64,000 nucleotides of DNA from Sphingobacterium sp. R2 (GCF_040760075.1 NZ_CP142884.1:3596001-3660000), one strand, 5' to 3'. Counted from the first letter of the stretch, positions 1-10,031 are shown. Notes: generated by a model from the sequence alone, not told the origin. Numbers and translations are program-made.

Positions 1-205
1 GGTTTGTCGACTAGTCGATCGTAAAATATGTATGAAATGCCAAGTTGAATGACCGTATGCCCATATTACATTAAATTTAATAAAAAATTAGCAGTCCTGA
101 AAGTAGTTGATAATTAAACTGTTAATTTAGCTTAATGTTTGTTAAATCTCTGCTATTTTATGCTAAAAGCTATAGATAATTCGTTATTTAGGTATAAATG
201 GAAGC

Positions 206-1582
206 ATGATGATTTCTGATTTTATAAAAAATAAGCATCTGGCCAATCGAGCGGGATTTGGAATGAGCCTTCAGCAGATTACGGATTTTGAACAGCAATC
301 TCCCAAAGCAATATGGAATGTATATGCGCAGGCGCGTCCATTCCACCCGATCAGTTTCAGTTCGGAGCAGCGGGCGGTTGACTATACGACTCTATCTCAA
401 TTGAATGCTTCAGATAAAAAGCTGGTACAGCAGCTCAACCGGAAGCGTAATATTGAAATCAATCTTAATTTTCTTGAGGCAATGGTGCATGGTGAGGACC
501 AGCTCAGGGAGAAAATGGCTTTTTTTTGGCATGGTCACTTTGCGAGCAGGGTCATCAATGCCAATTTTAGTGCGCACATCCTCAATGAAATCAGAGAGCA
601 TGCCCTAGGAAATTTTCGGGACCTGCTATTTGCCGTTTCTAAAGCCCCAGCTATGCTCAGCTTCCTAAACAACCAGCAAAATAAAAAGGGGCATCCGAAC
701 GAAAACTTCGCGCGGGAAGTGATGGAGCTCTTCACAATGGGACGAGGTAATTATACTGAATTGGATGTTAGGGAGGCCGCGCGCGCCTTTACAGGTTGGT
801 CTTACGATAAGGATGGTCAATTCTTGGTACGCAAAAAGTTTCATGACACCGGCAGTAAAACATTTTTGGGGAAAACGGGAAATTTTGATGGAAATGATAT
901 TTTGGATAGTATATTGGAGCAGCCAGTTACAGCCCAGTTTATTACGCGAAAGCTATACCGTTTTTTGGTTAACGAACAGGTGGATGAGGAAATTGTCTCT
1001 TTACTGAGCCGTGATTTCTATCATTCAGGATATGATATCAGGCAACTTGTCAACAGCATATTTACGGCGGACTGGTTTTACGATGTTAAACATATAGGCA
1101 ACAAAGTAAAGTCACCTATAGAACTTATGGCTGGTATTATGCGCATATTACCCATGGAGATCGCGTACCCGGAAAACCTTATTATTTATCAGAAATTATT
1201 GGGACAGATGCTTTTGTATCCGCCTAACGTGTCGGGTTGGCCGTCGGGAAAAGCATGGATAGACAGCTCTACCTTGTTGCTCCGCATGCAGCTGCCGCAG
1301 ATATGGAGCGGATTGCGGCCGCTCGAACTTGATGTCCATAATGACGATGACCTCGACATGGGGCTGAAACAGTCGAGGGCGCTTGCAAAAGCCTATAAGA
1401 ATCCAAAAATTTCCATTGACTGGTCCACTGTAGAAGTTACTTTTGGGGGGAGAGACCCTTTTCGTATTTTGTTGCAGCGGCAGATATCCTTTGAAAAAGC
1501 ATTACGGGATGAATATGACAGTGAAAATATTCGACTGGCAATTATTGAAGCCATGAGCACTCCCGAATATCAGCTTTGTTAA
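206..1582 (+). CDS. DUF1800 family protein
   Basis: 458-aa protein of the DUF1800 family. It shows the family signatures FWHGHF (HGH at residues 109-111) and NENFAREVMELFTMG (about 163-177), followed by a helical region with a SGWPSGKAW motif. The biochemical role of the family is not established; members are almost always paired with a DUF1501 protein, and that gene follows here after 17 bp, so the two are probably co-transcribed and act together at the cell envelope. No signal peptide is obvious. Start taken at the first of two tandem ATG codons; the second (209) is equally possible. Family assignment is firm, function unknown. Confidence 0.9.
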   Translation: MMISDFIKNKHLANRAGFGMSLQQITDFEQQSPKAIWNVYAQARPFHPISFSSEQRAVDYTTLSQLNASDKKLVQQLNRKRNIEINLNFLEAMVHGEDQLREKMAFFWHGHFASRVINANFSAHILNEIREHALGNFRDLLFAVSKAPAMLSFLNNQQNKKGHPNENFAREVMELFTMGRGNYTELDVREAARAFTGWSYDKDGQFLVRKKFHDTGSKTFLGKTGNFDGNDILDSILEQPVTAQFITRKLYRFLVNEQVDEEIVSLLSRDFYHSGYDIRQLVNSIFTADWFYDVKHIGNKVKSPIELMAGIMRILPMEIAYPENLIIYQKLLGQMLLYPPNVSGWPSGKAWIDSSTLLLRMQLPQIWSGLRPLELDVHNDDDLDMGLKQSRALAKAYKNPKISIDWSTVEVTFGGRDPFRILLQRQISFEKALRDEYDSENIRLAIIEAMSTPEYQLC

Positions 1583-1599
1583 CCGTTAGAACGACTACT

Positions 1600-2793
1600 A
1601 TGATTCTTAAACGAAGGCAATTTCTCAAAGCGAGTTCACTCGCGTCGGCATCGCTACTGTTGCCTAATTTCTTAAAAGCCCTATCTTCGTCCCCTGCGCT
1701 GGAAAATCGGAATAAGGTATTGGTGATATTACAGCTCAGCGGAGGAAACGACGGGCTTAATACGATCATTCCGATCCGTAATGATATTTACTTTCGCGAG
1801 CGGCAGACGATTGCCATCAATAATGCGCTGCGGCTCACGGATGAAGCGGGTATTCATCCGGCGTTGCCATTTTTTAAAACGCTTTTTGATCGTGGGGAGC
1901 TGGCTGTGCTTAATAATGTCGGTTATCCCGATCCAAACAAATCGCATTTTCGTAGCATGGATATCTGGCATAGTGCGAGCCGAAGTGATGAATACTTGGA
2001 GAGCGGCTGGATAGGGCGCTATCTTGATCAGGCCTGTTACGACTGCGACCATCCTACGAAAGCTTTGGAGGTGAATGATATGCTTAGCCTCGCGCTCAAA
2101 GGAAGGCATCAAAAGGCATTCGCATTTAAAGATCCCAAAAAGCTTTATCAGACAAGTCGTGAAGCGTATTTTAAAAAGCTGTATCAGGAACATCGGCATC
2201 AGCATGAAGACGAAACAGTTGCTTATCTGTACCAGACGCTGGGGGATACCCTCAACAATGCCGATTATATCTTTGAACAGAGCAAAGCCAGAAAGACTGC
2301 AGCGACGTATCCCGACTCGGAGCTTGGGAAGGATCTGAAGACGGTCTCTTCGCTGATTAAATCGGATATCAATACGCAGGTTTATTATTTGCAGATCGGT
2401 AGTTTTGATACGCATATCAACCAAAATCAACGGCAGGAGAGCCTATTTCGCACGATCAATGATGCTGTAGAAGCTTTTGTAGCGGATTTAAAGCAAGATG
2501 GGCTTTTTCGGCATGTTATGCTCATGACTTTTTCGGAATTTGGCCGAAGGGTGGCACAGAACGCGAGCAATGGCACCGATCACGGTACCGCCAATCAGCT
2601 TTTCTTGGTCTCGGGCGGATTAAAAAAGCAAGGATTACTAAATGATTTGCCGGATCTGACCCAACTCAATGAAGGGGATCTCCAGTATGCCGAAGATTTT
2701 AGAAAGGTGTATGCTACCTTACTTAAAAACTGGCTTGATGCGGATTCTGACAAAATATTAGGCTGGAAAAATGGGATTTATGATTTTATATGA
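1600..2793 (+). CDS. DUF1501 family protein, Tat-type signal
   Basis: 397-aa DUF1501 protein (sulfatase/alkaline-phosphatase-like fold family). I start at the ATG at 1600, giving a typical twin-arginine leader (KRRQFLKASS then a hydrophobic stretch); a TTG-initiated extension from 1576 would overlap the preceding gene and bury the signal. Family motifs visible: VLVILQLSGGNDGLNT near the mature N-terminus, SHFRSMDIWHSAS around residue 105, and GRRVAQNASNGTDHGTANQ near the C-terminus, which carries likely metal ligands. Probably exported folded through Tat. Its partner DUF1800 gene lies immediately upstream. Enzyme activity is unknown. Confidence 0.88.
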   Translation: MILKRRQFLKASSLASASLLLPNFLKALSSSPALENRNKVLVILQLSGGNDGLNTIIPIRNDIYFRERQTIAINNALRLTDEAGIHPALPFFKTLFDRGELAVLNNVGYPDPNKSHFRSMDIWHSASRSDEYLESGWIGRYLDQACYDCDHPTKALEVNDMLSLALKGRHQKAFAFKDPKKLYQTSREAYFKKLYQEHRHQHEDETVAYLYQTLGDTLNNADYIFEQSKARKTAATYPDSELGKDLKTVSSLIKSDINTQVYYLQIGSFDTHINQNQRQESLFRTINDAVEAFVADLKQDGLFRHVMLMTFSEFGRRVAQNASNGTDHGTANQLFLVSGGLKKQGLLNDLPDLTQLNEGDLQYAEDFRKVYATLLKNWLDADSDKILGWKNGIYDFI

Positions 2794-2825
2794 AATCTAC
2801 TCTGTATGAAACATAGTATGAAAAA

Positions 2826-2850
2826 CCCTGATCTGAATAGCAGACCAGGG
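2826..2850. terminator. Bidirectional hairpin between convergent genes
   Basis: Ten-base arms CCCTGATCTG and CAGACCAGGG with one mismatch and a 5-nt loop (AATAG), flanked by A-rich sequence on the left and TTTT on the right. It sits between the converging DUF1501 gene and the ferritin-like gene, so it can terminate both. Confidence 0.7.
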
Positions 2851-2877
2851 CTGTTTTAACAGGTAGCTTGACTTTTA

Positions 2878-3711
2878 TTAAGCTTTGATAAATAAACCTG
2901 CAATGTTAAGTACAGCTTCGGCAGATAATGGTTCATCAAAAGATTGTGTAGCCGCATTTGTGGAGATCTTTCCAATGGAACTACTGAGTGCTGTAATATC
3001 AACACCTGCCTGCTTTACATTATCTTCACCAGCGTATACAGCGTCGACAACGGTACCGATACCAGAATCGTTTGCGCCAGTGATCCAAGGTTTTTGATTT
3101 GCTGCACCACCCCCGCGTGCACGACGCATCTGACGGATATGTGATGCATGCCTAGCTTCAACCGAGTGAATCTGCAATGCTGCAGTAAGGACAACCCGAT
3201 TGCCAACTAAGATGCCTGCTTGGCCTTTATAAGCGCGTACACCGGTATCTTCAAACGCTTGTGCAACAGCTAAAAATGTGTCATAATCGCTAAAGACATT
3301 ACCAAAAGTGCCACCAGCCGTAAAATCAAATGTTGGCTTCGATACAGCCTTACTACCCAATACCTGTTTCAAAAAGTTGACATGGGCGACTTCATGATCC
3401 CGTATGGTCGTGATAGCACCAAGAGGCTTACCCGAAGGGATAAGTCCAGATTTAGCAACCCCCATCGTATAATATTCGGCTTCCAAATATTCGAGCGTGA
3501 GTGCATAATTGAGGACGCCATTGACATCTGTAGGGGCGGTTGCACCGTAAGCCTTTTTGAAAAGTTCACTGACAAAAAAAGGCAGCGCCGCTAAGGTTAC
3601 TTTTTTACTCATGGAAGCTAGATTTTTAATAGCTTCGCGACGTGGGCTGATACGATCACTGAACTCAGGATCTACAGCATTTATTTGGTCAAAAACATTT
3701 AAAAGATTCAT
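2878..3711 (-). CDS. Ferritin-like domain protein (Ferritin_2 type)
   Basis: 277-aa ferritin-like four-helix protein of the Ferritin_2 (desiccation-related) type. Candidate di-iron ligands are visible in order: LEAEYY, RDHEVAH, FEDTGVRAYKG and SVEARHASH. The N-terminal part contains an RREAIKNL segment followed by a hydrophobic stretch (about residues 24-50) that resembles an atypical Tat leader preceded by about 20 residues. The C-terminus is a Thr/Ser/Ala-rich tail. The next gene encodes a paralogue 21 bp upstream on the same strand, so both are probably one operon. A role in iron or oxidative-stress handling at the envelope is inferred from the fold only. Confidence 0.85.
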   Translation of the reverse strand: MNLLNVFDQINAVDPEFSDRISPRREAIKNLASMSKKVTLAALPFFVSELFKKAYGATAPTDVNGVLNYALTLEYLEAEYYTMGVAKSGLIPSGKPLGAITTIRDHEVAHVNFLKQVLGSKAVSKPTFDFTAGGTFGNVFSDYDTFLAVAQAFEDTGVRAYKGQAGILVGNRVVLTAALQIHSVEARHASHIRQMRRARGGGAANQKPWITGANDSGIGTVVDAVYAGEDNVKQAGVDITALSSSIGKISTNAATQSFDEPLSAEAVLNIAGLFIKA

Positions 3712-3732
3712 GATAATCTGTGTTTAGGTGAA

Positions 3733-4458
3733 TTAATAAGTTGGTAGATCCGATACATCAATTTTAGATTTGATAAAGGGTGCGGCGGCGCTCAATACGA
3801 CACTGGGACTTTTTGCCACATCGAGTCCGTTGGAATCAACAACTTCCTGGTTGGCGAAACTGCCGTTATCGATCATATCCCTTACCCAAGCCGCATGGCG
3901 TGCCTCTACCGACACAATCTTTCCGGCTAACAACAGGTAATTAGGGTCTTTGATAAGCCACCCAGCACCATTATATGCGGATACCCCGAGATCTTCAAAT
4001 GTTTTGGCAGTTGCCAGTACATTTTCACGGCTGCTAAAATTAATACTTGAAAGATTTAATTCAAGGCTGGAGATTGCTTTGGCACCCAGCGCAACTTTAA
4101 AAAATTCACGGTGGGCAATCTCGTGATCACGGATATCGGTAAAGAAGACTTTTTCCATATCGGTCATGCCTGAGTAGGGATTATTGACCAATTGAATGTA
4201 GAAGGCAGCTTCGAGCTGCTCCAGAGCATAGGCATAGTTGAGGATAGCGATATCGCCACTACCAAAATATAGGCCTTTTCCGCCGTTATCCATGTTGTCA
4301 TCATGGTCTTTTTTACAGCTCGACAAACCGAGGATGGCCAGCGATGCTGCACTGGCGCCTGCAAACTTTAAAAAATCTCTTCTGCGGAGATCCTTTTTGT
4401 CTATATCACCATTGGGAGTCAATAGCGAATCGTTGTGGGGAGTTGTTATCTTTTCCAT
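3733..4458 (-). CDS. Ferritin-like domain lipoprotein, Tat-type leader
   Basis: 241-aa paralogue of the downstream ferritin-like gene. The leader combines a twin-arginine motif (LRRRDFLKF) with a hydrophobic stretch and a lipobox ending in LSSC, so it is probably a Tat-exported lipoprotein. Ferritin_2 ligand motifs follow: LEAAFY, RDHEIAHREFF, FEDLGVSAYNG and SVEARHAAW. First gene of the two-gene ferritin-like operon. Pairs like this are common in Bacteroidota; no substrate is established. The lipoprotein call rests on the visible LSSC followed by charged KKD residues. Confidence 0.85.
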   Translation of the reverse strand: MEKITTPHNDSLLTPNGDIDKKDLRRRDFLKFAGASAASLAILGLSSCKKDHDDNMDNGGKGLYFGSGDIAILNYAYALEQLEAAFYIQLVNNPYSGMTDMEKVFFTDIRDHEIAHREFFKVALGAKAISSLELNLSSINFSSRENVLATAKTFEDLGVSAYNGAGWLIKDPNYLLLAGKIVSVEARHAAWVRDMIDNGSFANQEVVDSNGLDVAKSPSVVLSAAAPFIKSKIDVSDLPTY

Positions 4459-4563
4459 AACAAAAGTCTTTTAGTTTATAATATTTTTCTGTACTTATAA
4501 TCATTTACGACTTTTTGGAACGCTTGGATTTCTAAATCCTAATTTTTTTTTATTTTTTTCAAA

Positions 4564-4595
4564 AAAAAACTGATGCAGACTTGCACCAGTTTTTT
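4564..4595 (-). terminator. Intrinsic terminator after msrAB
   Basis: Stem ACTGATGCA / TGCACCAGT (one mismatch) with a 4-nt loop. On the minus strand the stem is followed by a run of eight or more T, directly downstream of the msrAB stop, so it is a good rho-independent terminator for that gene. Confidence 0.75.
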
Positions 4596-4618
4596 AAGAA
4601 GCGGTTGAGTATTTCGTT

Positions 4619-5728
4619 TTACTTCTTGACGAGTAGGGGCAGATATTTCTCATAACCCTTGGCTTTCATCTCTTCTTTGGGGATAAATTGGAGCGATGCA
4701 CTATTGATGCAATAGCGTAAACCGCCTTTGTCCGATGGACCATCGTCAAAAACATGGCCCAAATGAGCGTCTCCGGTTTTGCTGCGTACCTCTGTGCGGC
4801 GCATACCGTGGGAGTTATCAGCTAATTCTTCGACTAAGTCGGGATTGATCGGTTTGGAAAAGCTGGGCCATCCACAACCTGATTCAAATTTATCTGTCGA
4901 GACAAATAGTGGTTCACCAGTGGTAATATCCACGTAAATACCATCTCTAAACTCATCATTGTATGCGTTGTCAAAGGCACGTTCAGTTGCCTGATTCTGC
5001 GTTACATCGTATTGCAGTGGTGTAAGTTGCTTTTTAAGTGTGCTTCTATCTTTTTTGTGATAACTTTTCGGCGCAGTAGAATCCTTGGGGGCCGGGTTGG
5101 CTTTGCGCGCCAGATCGAACATCTCTGGAACAATATGGCAGTAGCCACCAGGGTTTTTGTCTAGATACTTTTGATGGTACGCCTCCGCATCGTAGTAATT
5201 CTGTAAAGGCTCGAGTTCGACAACTATTTTTGCCGGATATTGCTTGTTCAGTTCGGCTAGGCTCTTCTTAATAACTGGAATAACTGATTTATCGGTATAG
5301 TAAATACCGGTACGGTATTGTGTTCCGATATCGTTTCCCTGTTTATTGAGGGAGGTGGGGTCTATTGTCTTTAAAAATAAATCCACGAGAAGCTTAAGTT
5401 CAACGATTTGTGGGTCATAAGTGACTTTGACGGTTTCAGCAAAGCCTGTCTTTCCGGTAGAAACCTGTTCATAGCTAGGATGCTTTAAATTACCATTGGC
5501 ATAACCTACTTCCGTGGCCGTAACGCCGCGCACTTGTTTAAAAAAATGCTCGGTACCCCAGAAGCATCCACCGGCAAAATAAATAACCTGATCATGCTTG
5601 GCTATAGGGGCCGCCAATTGTTTCTCAATCTGTTTCTGTTTCGGTGGATCCGATTTCTGTGAAAACCCAAATTTGCTCAGCGTAAATAAGCCTAACCCTA
5701 GCAGTAGTAATAAAAATGCTTTTTTCAT
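4619..5728 (-). CDS. msrAB: Exported peptide methionine sulfoxide reductase MsrA-MsrB fusion
   Basis: 369-aa bifunctional repair enzyme reducing both epimers of methionine sulfoxide in oxidised proteins. The start is the ATG at 5728, which places a hydrophobic leader ([17 protein letters not shown]) at the N-terminus, so it acts outside the cytoplasm or membrane-anchored. MsrA domain (about 50-210) has the catalytic GCFWG motif and YANG. MsrB domain (about 235-365) has [21 protein letters not shown] and the catalytic Cys in RYCINS. The zinc-binding CxxC pairs of one MsrB subclass are not seen. Monocistronic, with its own terminator. Confident assignment. Confidence 0.93.
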   Translation of the reverse strand: MKKAFLLLLLGLGLFTLSKFGFSQKSDPPKQKQIEKQLAAPIAKHDQVIYFAGGCFWGTEHFFKQVRGVTATEVGYANGNLKHPSYEQVSTGKTGFAETVKVTYDPQIVELKLLVDLFLKTIDPTSLNKQGNDIGTQYRTGIYYTDKSVIPVIKKSLAELNKQYPAKIVVELEPLQNYYDAEAYHQKYLDKNPGGYCHIVPEMFDLARKANPAPKDSTAPKSYHKKDRSTLKKQLTPLQYDVTQNQATERAFDNAYNDEFRDGIYVDITTGEPLFVSTDKFESGCGWPSFSKPINPDLVEELADNSHGMRRTEVRSKTGDAHLGHVFDDGPSDKGGLRYCINSASLQFIPKEEMKAKGYEKYLPLLVKK

Positions 5729-5983
5729 AGCGATTGTCCGTTCTTGTTTGATAATATACGATGTAAAGACCCACTTGGTTTTAATCAATTTAAACACTGA
5801 GGATCTCGACTCCATTATTGTTATGATAGGTTTAACTATGAATTTTCATAAAGGATTAAGGAAAAGTTTTAAAATGGAATTGTTTTTACTTATAAAAGAC
5901 AATCAAATCCCTTTTCTAGGTAAGCCAGTCCCGTCGTGCGTCACAACGTAGCTGCATCATCGTAGGCCATTTTTTAAAAATAT

Positions 5984-7156
5984 TTATTTTTGTCTCTGAC
6001 CAAATATTGACAACGCGAGATATCCTAAAGTTCCGGCAAGTAGGGAAGTCAGCAGAATGGCGAGCTTCGCTTCATTAATATGTAACAGATCGCTGAAGGA
6101 TAAGATCGAAATAAATATAGACATTGTAAAGCCAATTCCGGCCAATAAGCCCACACCAAAGATATGTCTGAATGAGCTTCCTTCTGGGAGGCTACTGATG
6201 CCTAGTTTTGAACACACAAAAGTCATGATCAAAATTCCAAGGGGCTTACCAAGCAGTAAGCCTAGGCTAATACCCAATCCCATAGGTGCGACAAGTCCTG
6301 TAAGCATCTCGCTTTCAATGGTGATATTGGTGTTGGCAAATGCAAATAAGGGGATAATGATAAAATTTACAGGTTTCACAAGAGCATGTTCTAAAAGCTC
6401 TAAAGGAGACTCAATGTCTGTATCATTTGTTGGGATTGTCATGGCGACCATAACACCAGCTATCGTTGCATGTATACCCGAATGATGGATGAAGTACCAG
6501 ATGAATATGCCTGGGATCAGATACAAATAAGGATTTTGCACATTCACGCGATTCATGACAAAGAGGATAATCATACCGATGCCCGCATAAATTAAAAAAG
6601 TAGTTTCAATGCCCGACGAATAGAAAAAAGCAATTACTAAAATAGCGATCAGATCGTCAACGATAGCCAAAGCGGCTAAAAACACTTTTAAACTTGCAGG
6701 AATCCGGTTCCCTAATAGACTTATTACAGCCAATGCAAAAGCGATATCGGTTGCCATGGGAATACCCCAACCTCCGGCTGTTGCACGGCCTGTGTTGAAT
6801 GCTATAAATATGAGCGCAGGAACTATGGCTCCTCCAATAGCACATAGTATCGGTAACGATGCCTGTTTAGGAGAGGAGAGTTCGCCTTCTACTATCTCGC
6901 GCTTGATCTCGAGTCCAACAAGTAGAAAAAATATTGCCATGAGGCCATCATTTATCCAAAGTAGAATGCTATACTTTAAATGCACTTTATCAGAATCGAA
7001 ACCGACAGAAGTGTCCAAAAAAGATTGCAATGTGGGCCCTGCGGAAGTATTGGCTATAATAAGTGATATAATTACGCAAACAAATAGTAAAATACCACCG
7101 GCATTACTTGATTTGAAAAAATTTTTGAATACGGTAAGGTTAATCAATTGACTCAT
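5984..7156 (-). CDS. nhaA: Na+/H+ antiporter NhaA
   Basis: 390-aa inner-membrane NhaA antiporter, close to the usual 388-aa length, expelling Na+ in exchange for protons. Visible family motifs: ATDIAFALAV in the fourth-helix region and the paired aspartates of AIVDDLIAI that carry the transported ions. I chose the start MSQLINLT at 7156, overlapping the upstream symporter gene by 17 nt, rather than a longer form from 7219. The overlap indicates translational coupling with the AGCS gene and opens the ion/osmolyte block that runs to 19.6 kb. Confidence 0.93.
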   Translation of the reverse strand: MSQLINLTVFKNFFKSSNAGGILLFVCVIISLIIANTSAGPTLQSFLDTSVGFDSDKVHLKYSILLWINDGLMAIFFLLVGLEIKREIVEGELSSPKQASLPILCAIGGAIVPALIFIAFNTGRATAGGWGIPMATDIAFALAVISLLGNRIPASLKVFLAALAIVDDLIAILVIAFFYSSGIETTFLIYAGIGMIILFVMNRVNVQNPYLYLIPGIFIWYFIHHSGIHATIAGVMVAMTIPTNDTDIESPLELLEHALVKPVNFIIIPLFAFANTNITIESEMLTGLVAPMGLGISLGLLLGKPLGILIMTFVCSKLGISSLPEGSSFRHIFGVGLLAGIGFTMSIFISILSFSDLLHINEAKLAILLTSLLAGTLGYLALSIFGQRQK

Positions 7157-8600
7157 CGTGTTGTCTATTTTTTTTGGACCATAAGTCCAGATTGGGAAAT
7201 TGAAATTTACTGCTGTCAAATACTGGGTCTATTTTGTCTTTCTGCTGCTCGCAATAATCTGCGTAGAGCGTAAGTACTTTTTTATGCAGCAGAAGTATGG
7301 CGATCAGATTAAGCCAGGCCATCAGTCCGACTCCAATATCGCCCAATGTCCAGGCAGATTTAGCTGTGCTGGTGCAGCCTACATAGGTCGATACTAAAAT
7401 CAGTAGTCGCAAAATCCAGATGAGTAAGGTTTTATGTCGTTTTTTTTGACTAACAAAACTTATGTTAGTTTCAGCGATATAATAGTAAGCCATGATGGTG
7501 GTAAACGCAAAGAAGGCAAGCGCTAATGCGACAAAGGCATTTCCGATCGTTGGGAAATGATGGGATACTGCTTGTTGTGTAAAAGCTGGTCCCATTTCTG
7601 TAGCCGGAAGGTGCTGTACAATAAATCCACCAGCTGGATTTTCGACATTATATTGGCCGGTAAAGAGGATCATTAAGGCTGTTGCTGTGCATACAAACAT
7701 GGTATCAACATATACTGAAAATCCCTGTACGAGACCTTGCTTGATGGGGTGGGATACTTCGGCGGCGGCGGCGGCGTGTGGGGCGGTGCCCTGGCCGGCC
7801 TCATTGCTATAGATACCTCGTTTTACCCCCCAGGAAATTGCCATTCCTGCTATAGCACCAAATGTGGCTTCCATGTTTAAGGCAGATTTGACGATCAAAG
7901 AAATAACGGCAGGGATCTCTGTAAAGTTGAGCCCAATAATAACCAAAGCCATAAGGATATAGGCGCCAGCCATAAAGGGTACAACATATTCCGCGACGGT
8001 ACTGATACGCTTTACCCCACCTATAATGATGATGGCGAGTAGGCCAACTATCGCCAACCCCGTCACGCTGGGAGATAGGTGGAAAGCAGACTCAACTGCT
8101 GAACTGATGCTATTGCTCTGCACCCCGGGTAGTAAAAAACCGGTACTTATGATGGTGACGATTGCAAAAGCCCATGCAAAAGTTTTGGATTTAAGTCCTT
8201 TAAGAATGTAAAATGCTGGGCCACCTCGATACTCACCATCGTTTACCTCTTTGTACATCTGGCCAAGAGTCGCTTCTACAATAGCTGAAGCACTGCCTAA
8301 AAATGCAATTACCCACATCCAGAAAATAGCCCCTGGCCCCCCCATGGCAATTGCTGTCGCGACACCTGCGATATTTCCCGTGCCCACACGTCCTGAAATA
8401 GCCAAAGAGAAAGCCTGAAAAGAGGAGATGCCCTTATCGGAACTACTGCCATTAAAAAGCAAACGGATCATTTCCCGAACCTGCATCAGTTGAGGACAGC
8501 GAAAGCGAACGGTAAAGTATATACCTGTAAGCAGACAAAGGTAGACAAGCGCATCACTCCAAATAATATTATAAATTCTATTGATCAAATCTTCCATCAT
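7140..8600 (-). CDS. Alanine/glycine:cation symporter (AGCS family)
   Basis: 486-aa polytopic membrane protein of the sodium:alanine symporter family (AlsT/DagA-like), importing small neutral amino acids with Na+ or H+. Family segments are clear: GRVGTGNIAGVATAI (about 70-85), GQMYKEVNDGEYRGGPAFY and GIYSNEAGQGTAPHAAAAAE. The GCC-type triplet run near 7763 simply encodes the conserved poly-Ala. Upstream of and overlapping nhaA; coupling of a Na+-driven importer with a Na+ exporter is sensible for sodium cycling. Tandem Met codons at the start make the first residue uncertain by one. Confidence 0.92.
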   Translation of the reverse strand: MMEDLINRIYNIIWSDALVYLCLLTGIYFTVRFRCPQLMQVREMIRLLFNGSSSDKGISSFQAFSLAISGRVGTGNIAGVATAIAMGGPGAIFWMWVIAFLGSASAIVEATLGQMYKEVNDGEYRGGPAFYILKGLKSKTFAWAFAIVTIISTGFLLPGVQSNSISSAVESAFHLSPSVTGLAIVGLLAIIIIGGVKRISTVAEYVVPFMAGAYILMALVIIGLNFTEIPAVISLIVKSALNMEATFGAIAGMAISWGVKRGIYSNEAGQGTAPHAAAAAEVSHPIKQGLVQGFSVYVDTMFVCTATALMILFTGQYNVENPAGGFIVQHLPATEMGPAFTQQAVSHHFPTIGNAFVALALAFFAFTTIMAYYYIAETNISFVSQKKRHKTLLIWILRLLILVSTYVGCTSTAKSAWTLGDIGVGLMAWLNLIAILLLHKKVLTLYADYCEQQKDKIDPVFDSSKFQFPNLDLWSKKNRQHDESID

Positions 8601-9114
8601 GTAAAATTGAACTCTTAGGTCGGCTAAAAGTAGGTAAAACGAGTCAAGACTATCTGAAATATTGAATAGATTTTGTTTATTTTTTATGTGGTCGTATATA
8701 TGTATTATTTATATATATGTGTTATCCTATTCATATCAACTATTTTTATGCTTTAATTTTATAACATTGCTAATGTATGTTGGATAATTTACCATCACCT
8801 GGCTGGTGAATTTCTTCCACAAAGCTAATTCGAGCTTTTTAAGCTCGCTTTGGAGCTGCATTTTCTCATGAATGACGGTATAGCATCTGTTGCTTAATTC
8901 TTGTTGGACAAATTGTTCGTCTTTATGGTGCTGTTTTGTGGTATATCCGCTACAAATTCTATTTATTATTATGAGGTTAAATCCGCATGCAGTACTTTTT
9001 AGAAACAATCGTGCTACTTAGTTGTTAGAAATAACATCCACTTTCTTTTTTGGTATTTAATCAATATTAGATTATATTGAAAATTCAGTATTACATTTTT
9101 TAAATACAAGCACT
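8601..9114. other. Divergent intergenic region, no supported gene
   Basis: 514 bp, AT-rich, between the AGCS gene (minus) and the MscS gene (plus), so it must hold both promoters. A 90-codon open frame on the minus strand (8736-9008) exists; its C-terminal half (QSELKKLELALWKKF) is helix-like, but there is no recognisable family and base use resembles intergenic DNA, so I do not call it. No clear TAnnTTTG promoter was found on either strand. Confidence 0.5.
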
Positions 9115-9963
9115 ATGAATGATTTAGAATTGAACGACGTACAGGCACATTGGAATAATTTTATTGCTTCTGCAATTGCCTGGGCGCCACGTATTATTAC
9201 AGCCCTGATCTCAGCATTACTGATATATTTAATTGGATCTTGGATTATCCGTTTGTTGAAGCGTATGATCGACAAAGCCTTCGAACGCCGGAAAATGGAC
9301 GTTTCTTTGCAGCGTTTTCTCAGTAATTTAATTGGTTGGATTTTAAATATATTACTATTTATTGTTGTCGTTACACAATTGGGTGTTCAAACCTCAGCAT
9401 TTGTTGCTATTATTGGTGCTGCGGGTTTGGCTATCGGTTTAGCGCTGCAGGGCTCTTTATCTAATTTTGCGGGCGGAATATTGATTTTACTGCTGAAGCC
9501 CTTTCGTGTGGGCGATTATATAAGTTCGAGCTCGAATGTCTCAGGGACTGTGATTGAAATTGATATTTTCAATACAAAATTAAATACACCGCAAAATCAG
9601 CAGCTTGTCGTTCCTAATGGCATGCTATCGAACAGTAGTATTACTAATTACACCGTTTTGGGTACACGCCGAACGTGGTTCGACATCGGTGTATCTTACA
9701 GTGCTGACTTAAAACAAGCTAAACAGATACTATTGGAGGTTGTTCAAAATAATGAGTATGCGTTCAAAGACCCTGCGCCGCAGGTTGTGGTCAATGAGTT
9801 GGGAGATAGCGCAATCACGCTATCTGTGCGCGCAACCACTTCAAATGAAAACTTCTGGACGATGCAGGAGCAATTGATTATTAACTGCAAAGAAGCTTTG
9901 GATCAGGCTGGTATTGAGATTCCCTTTCCGCAACGCGATATTCATATCCGTAGCAATGCCTAA
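9115..9963 (+). CDS. Small-conductance mechanosensitive channel (MscS family)
   Basis: 282-aa MscS-type channel that releases solutes on hypo-osmotic shock. Three N-terminal membrane segments (about 20-45, 60-85, 85-115) are followed by the pore-lining helix and signature AAGLAIGLALQGSLSNFAGG, then KPFRVGDYI and the beta-domain with VPNGMLSN. Length matches E. coli MscS (286 aa). A hairpin separates it from the downstream BCCT transporter. High confidence for family; ion preference cannot be judged from sequence. Confidence 0.93.
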   Translation: MNDLELNDVQAHWNNFIASAIAWAPRIITALISALLIYLIGSWIIRLLKRMIDKAFERRKMDVSLQRFLSNLIGWILNILLFIVVVTQLGVQTSAFVAIIGAAGLAIGLALQGSLSNFAGGILILLLKPFRVGDYISSSSNVSGTVIEIDIFNTKLNTPQNQQLVVPNGMLSNSSITNYTVLGTRRTWFDIGVSYSADLKQAKQILLEVVQNNEYAFKDPAPQVVVNELGDSAITLSVRATTSNENFWTMQEQLIINCKEALDQAGIEIPFPQRDIHIRSNA

Positions 9964-9979
9964 TGTAGCGTATATATTG

Positions 9980-10003
9980 GTGTCAAGACGACTGTCTTGG
10001 CAC
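9980..10003 (+). terminator. Hairpin after the MscS gene
   Basis: Ten-base-pair stem GTGTCAAGAC / GTCTTGGCAC with one G-U wobble and a 4-nt loop (GACT), 17 bp after the MscS stop. It lacks a strong U-tract, so it may be a processing or attenuating hairpin rather than a full terminator. Confidence 0.5.
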
Positions 10004-10031
10004 TCCATTGTAAACAAATTTAATTTTAGTG

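Noticed and set aside
7..18. 12-bp palindrome TCGACTAGTCGA at the window edge
   Set aside because: Isolated and at the truncated end; no context to judge it.
1729..2430. 233-codon open frame opposite the DUF1501 gene
   Set aside because: Antisense shadow of a well-supported coding gene, with no recognisable domain.
7755..7775. GCC-type triplet repeat as a microsatellite
   Set aside because: It encodes the conserved Ala stretch of AGCS transporters.
8736..9008. 90-codon frame on the minus strand in the AGCS/MscS intergenic region
   Set aside because: No family and composition like intergenic DNA; only the C-terminal half looks protein-like.
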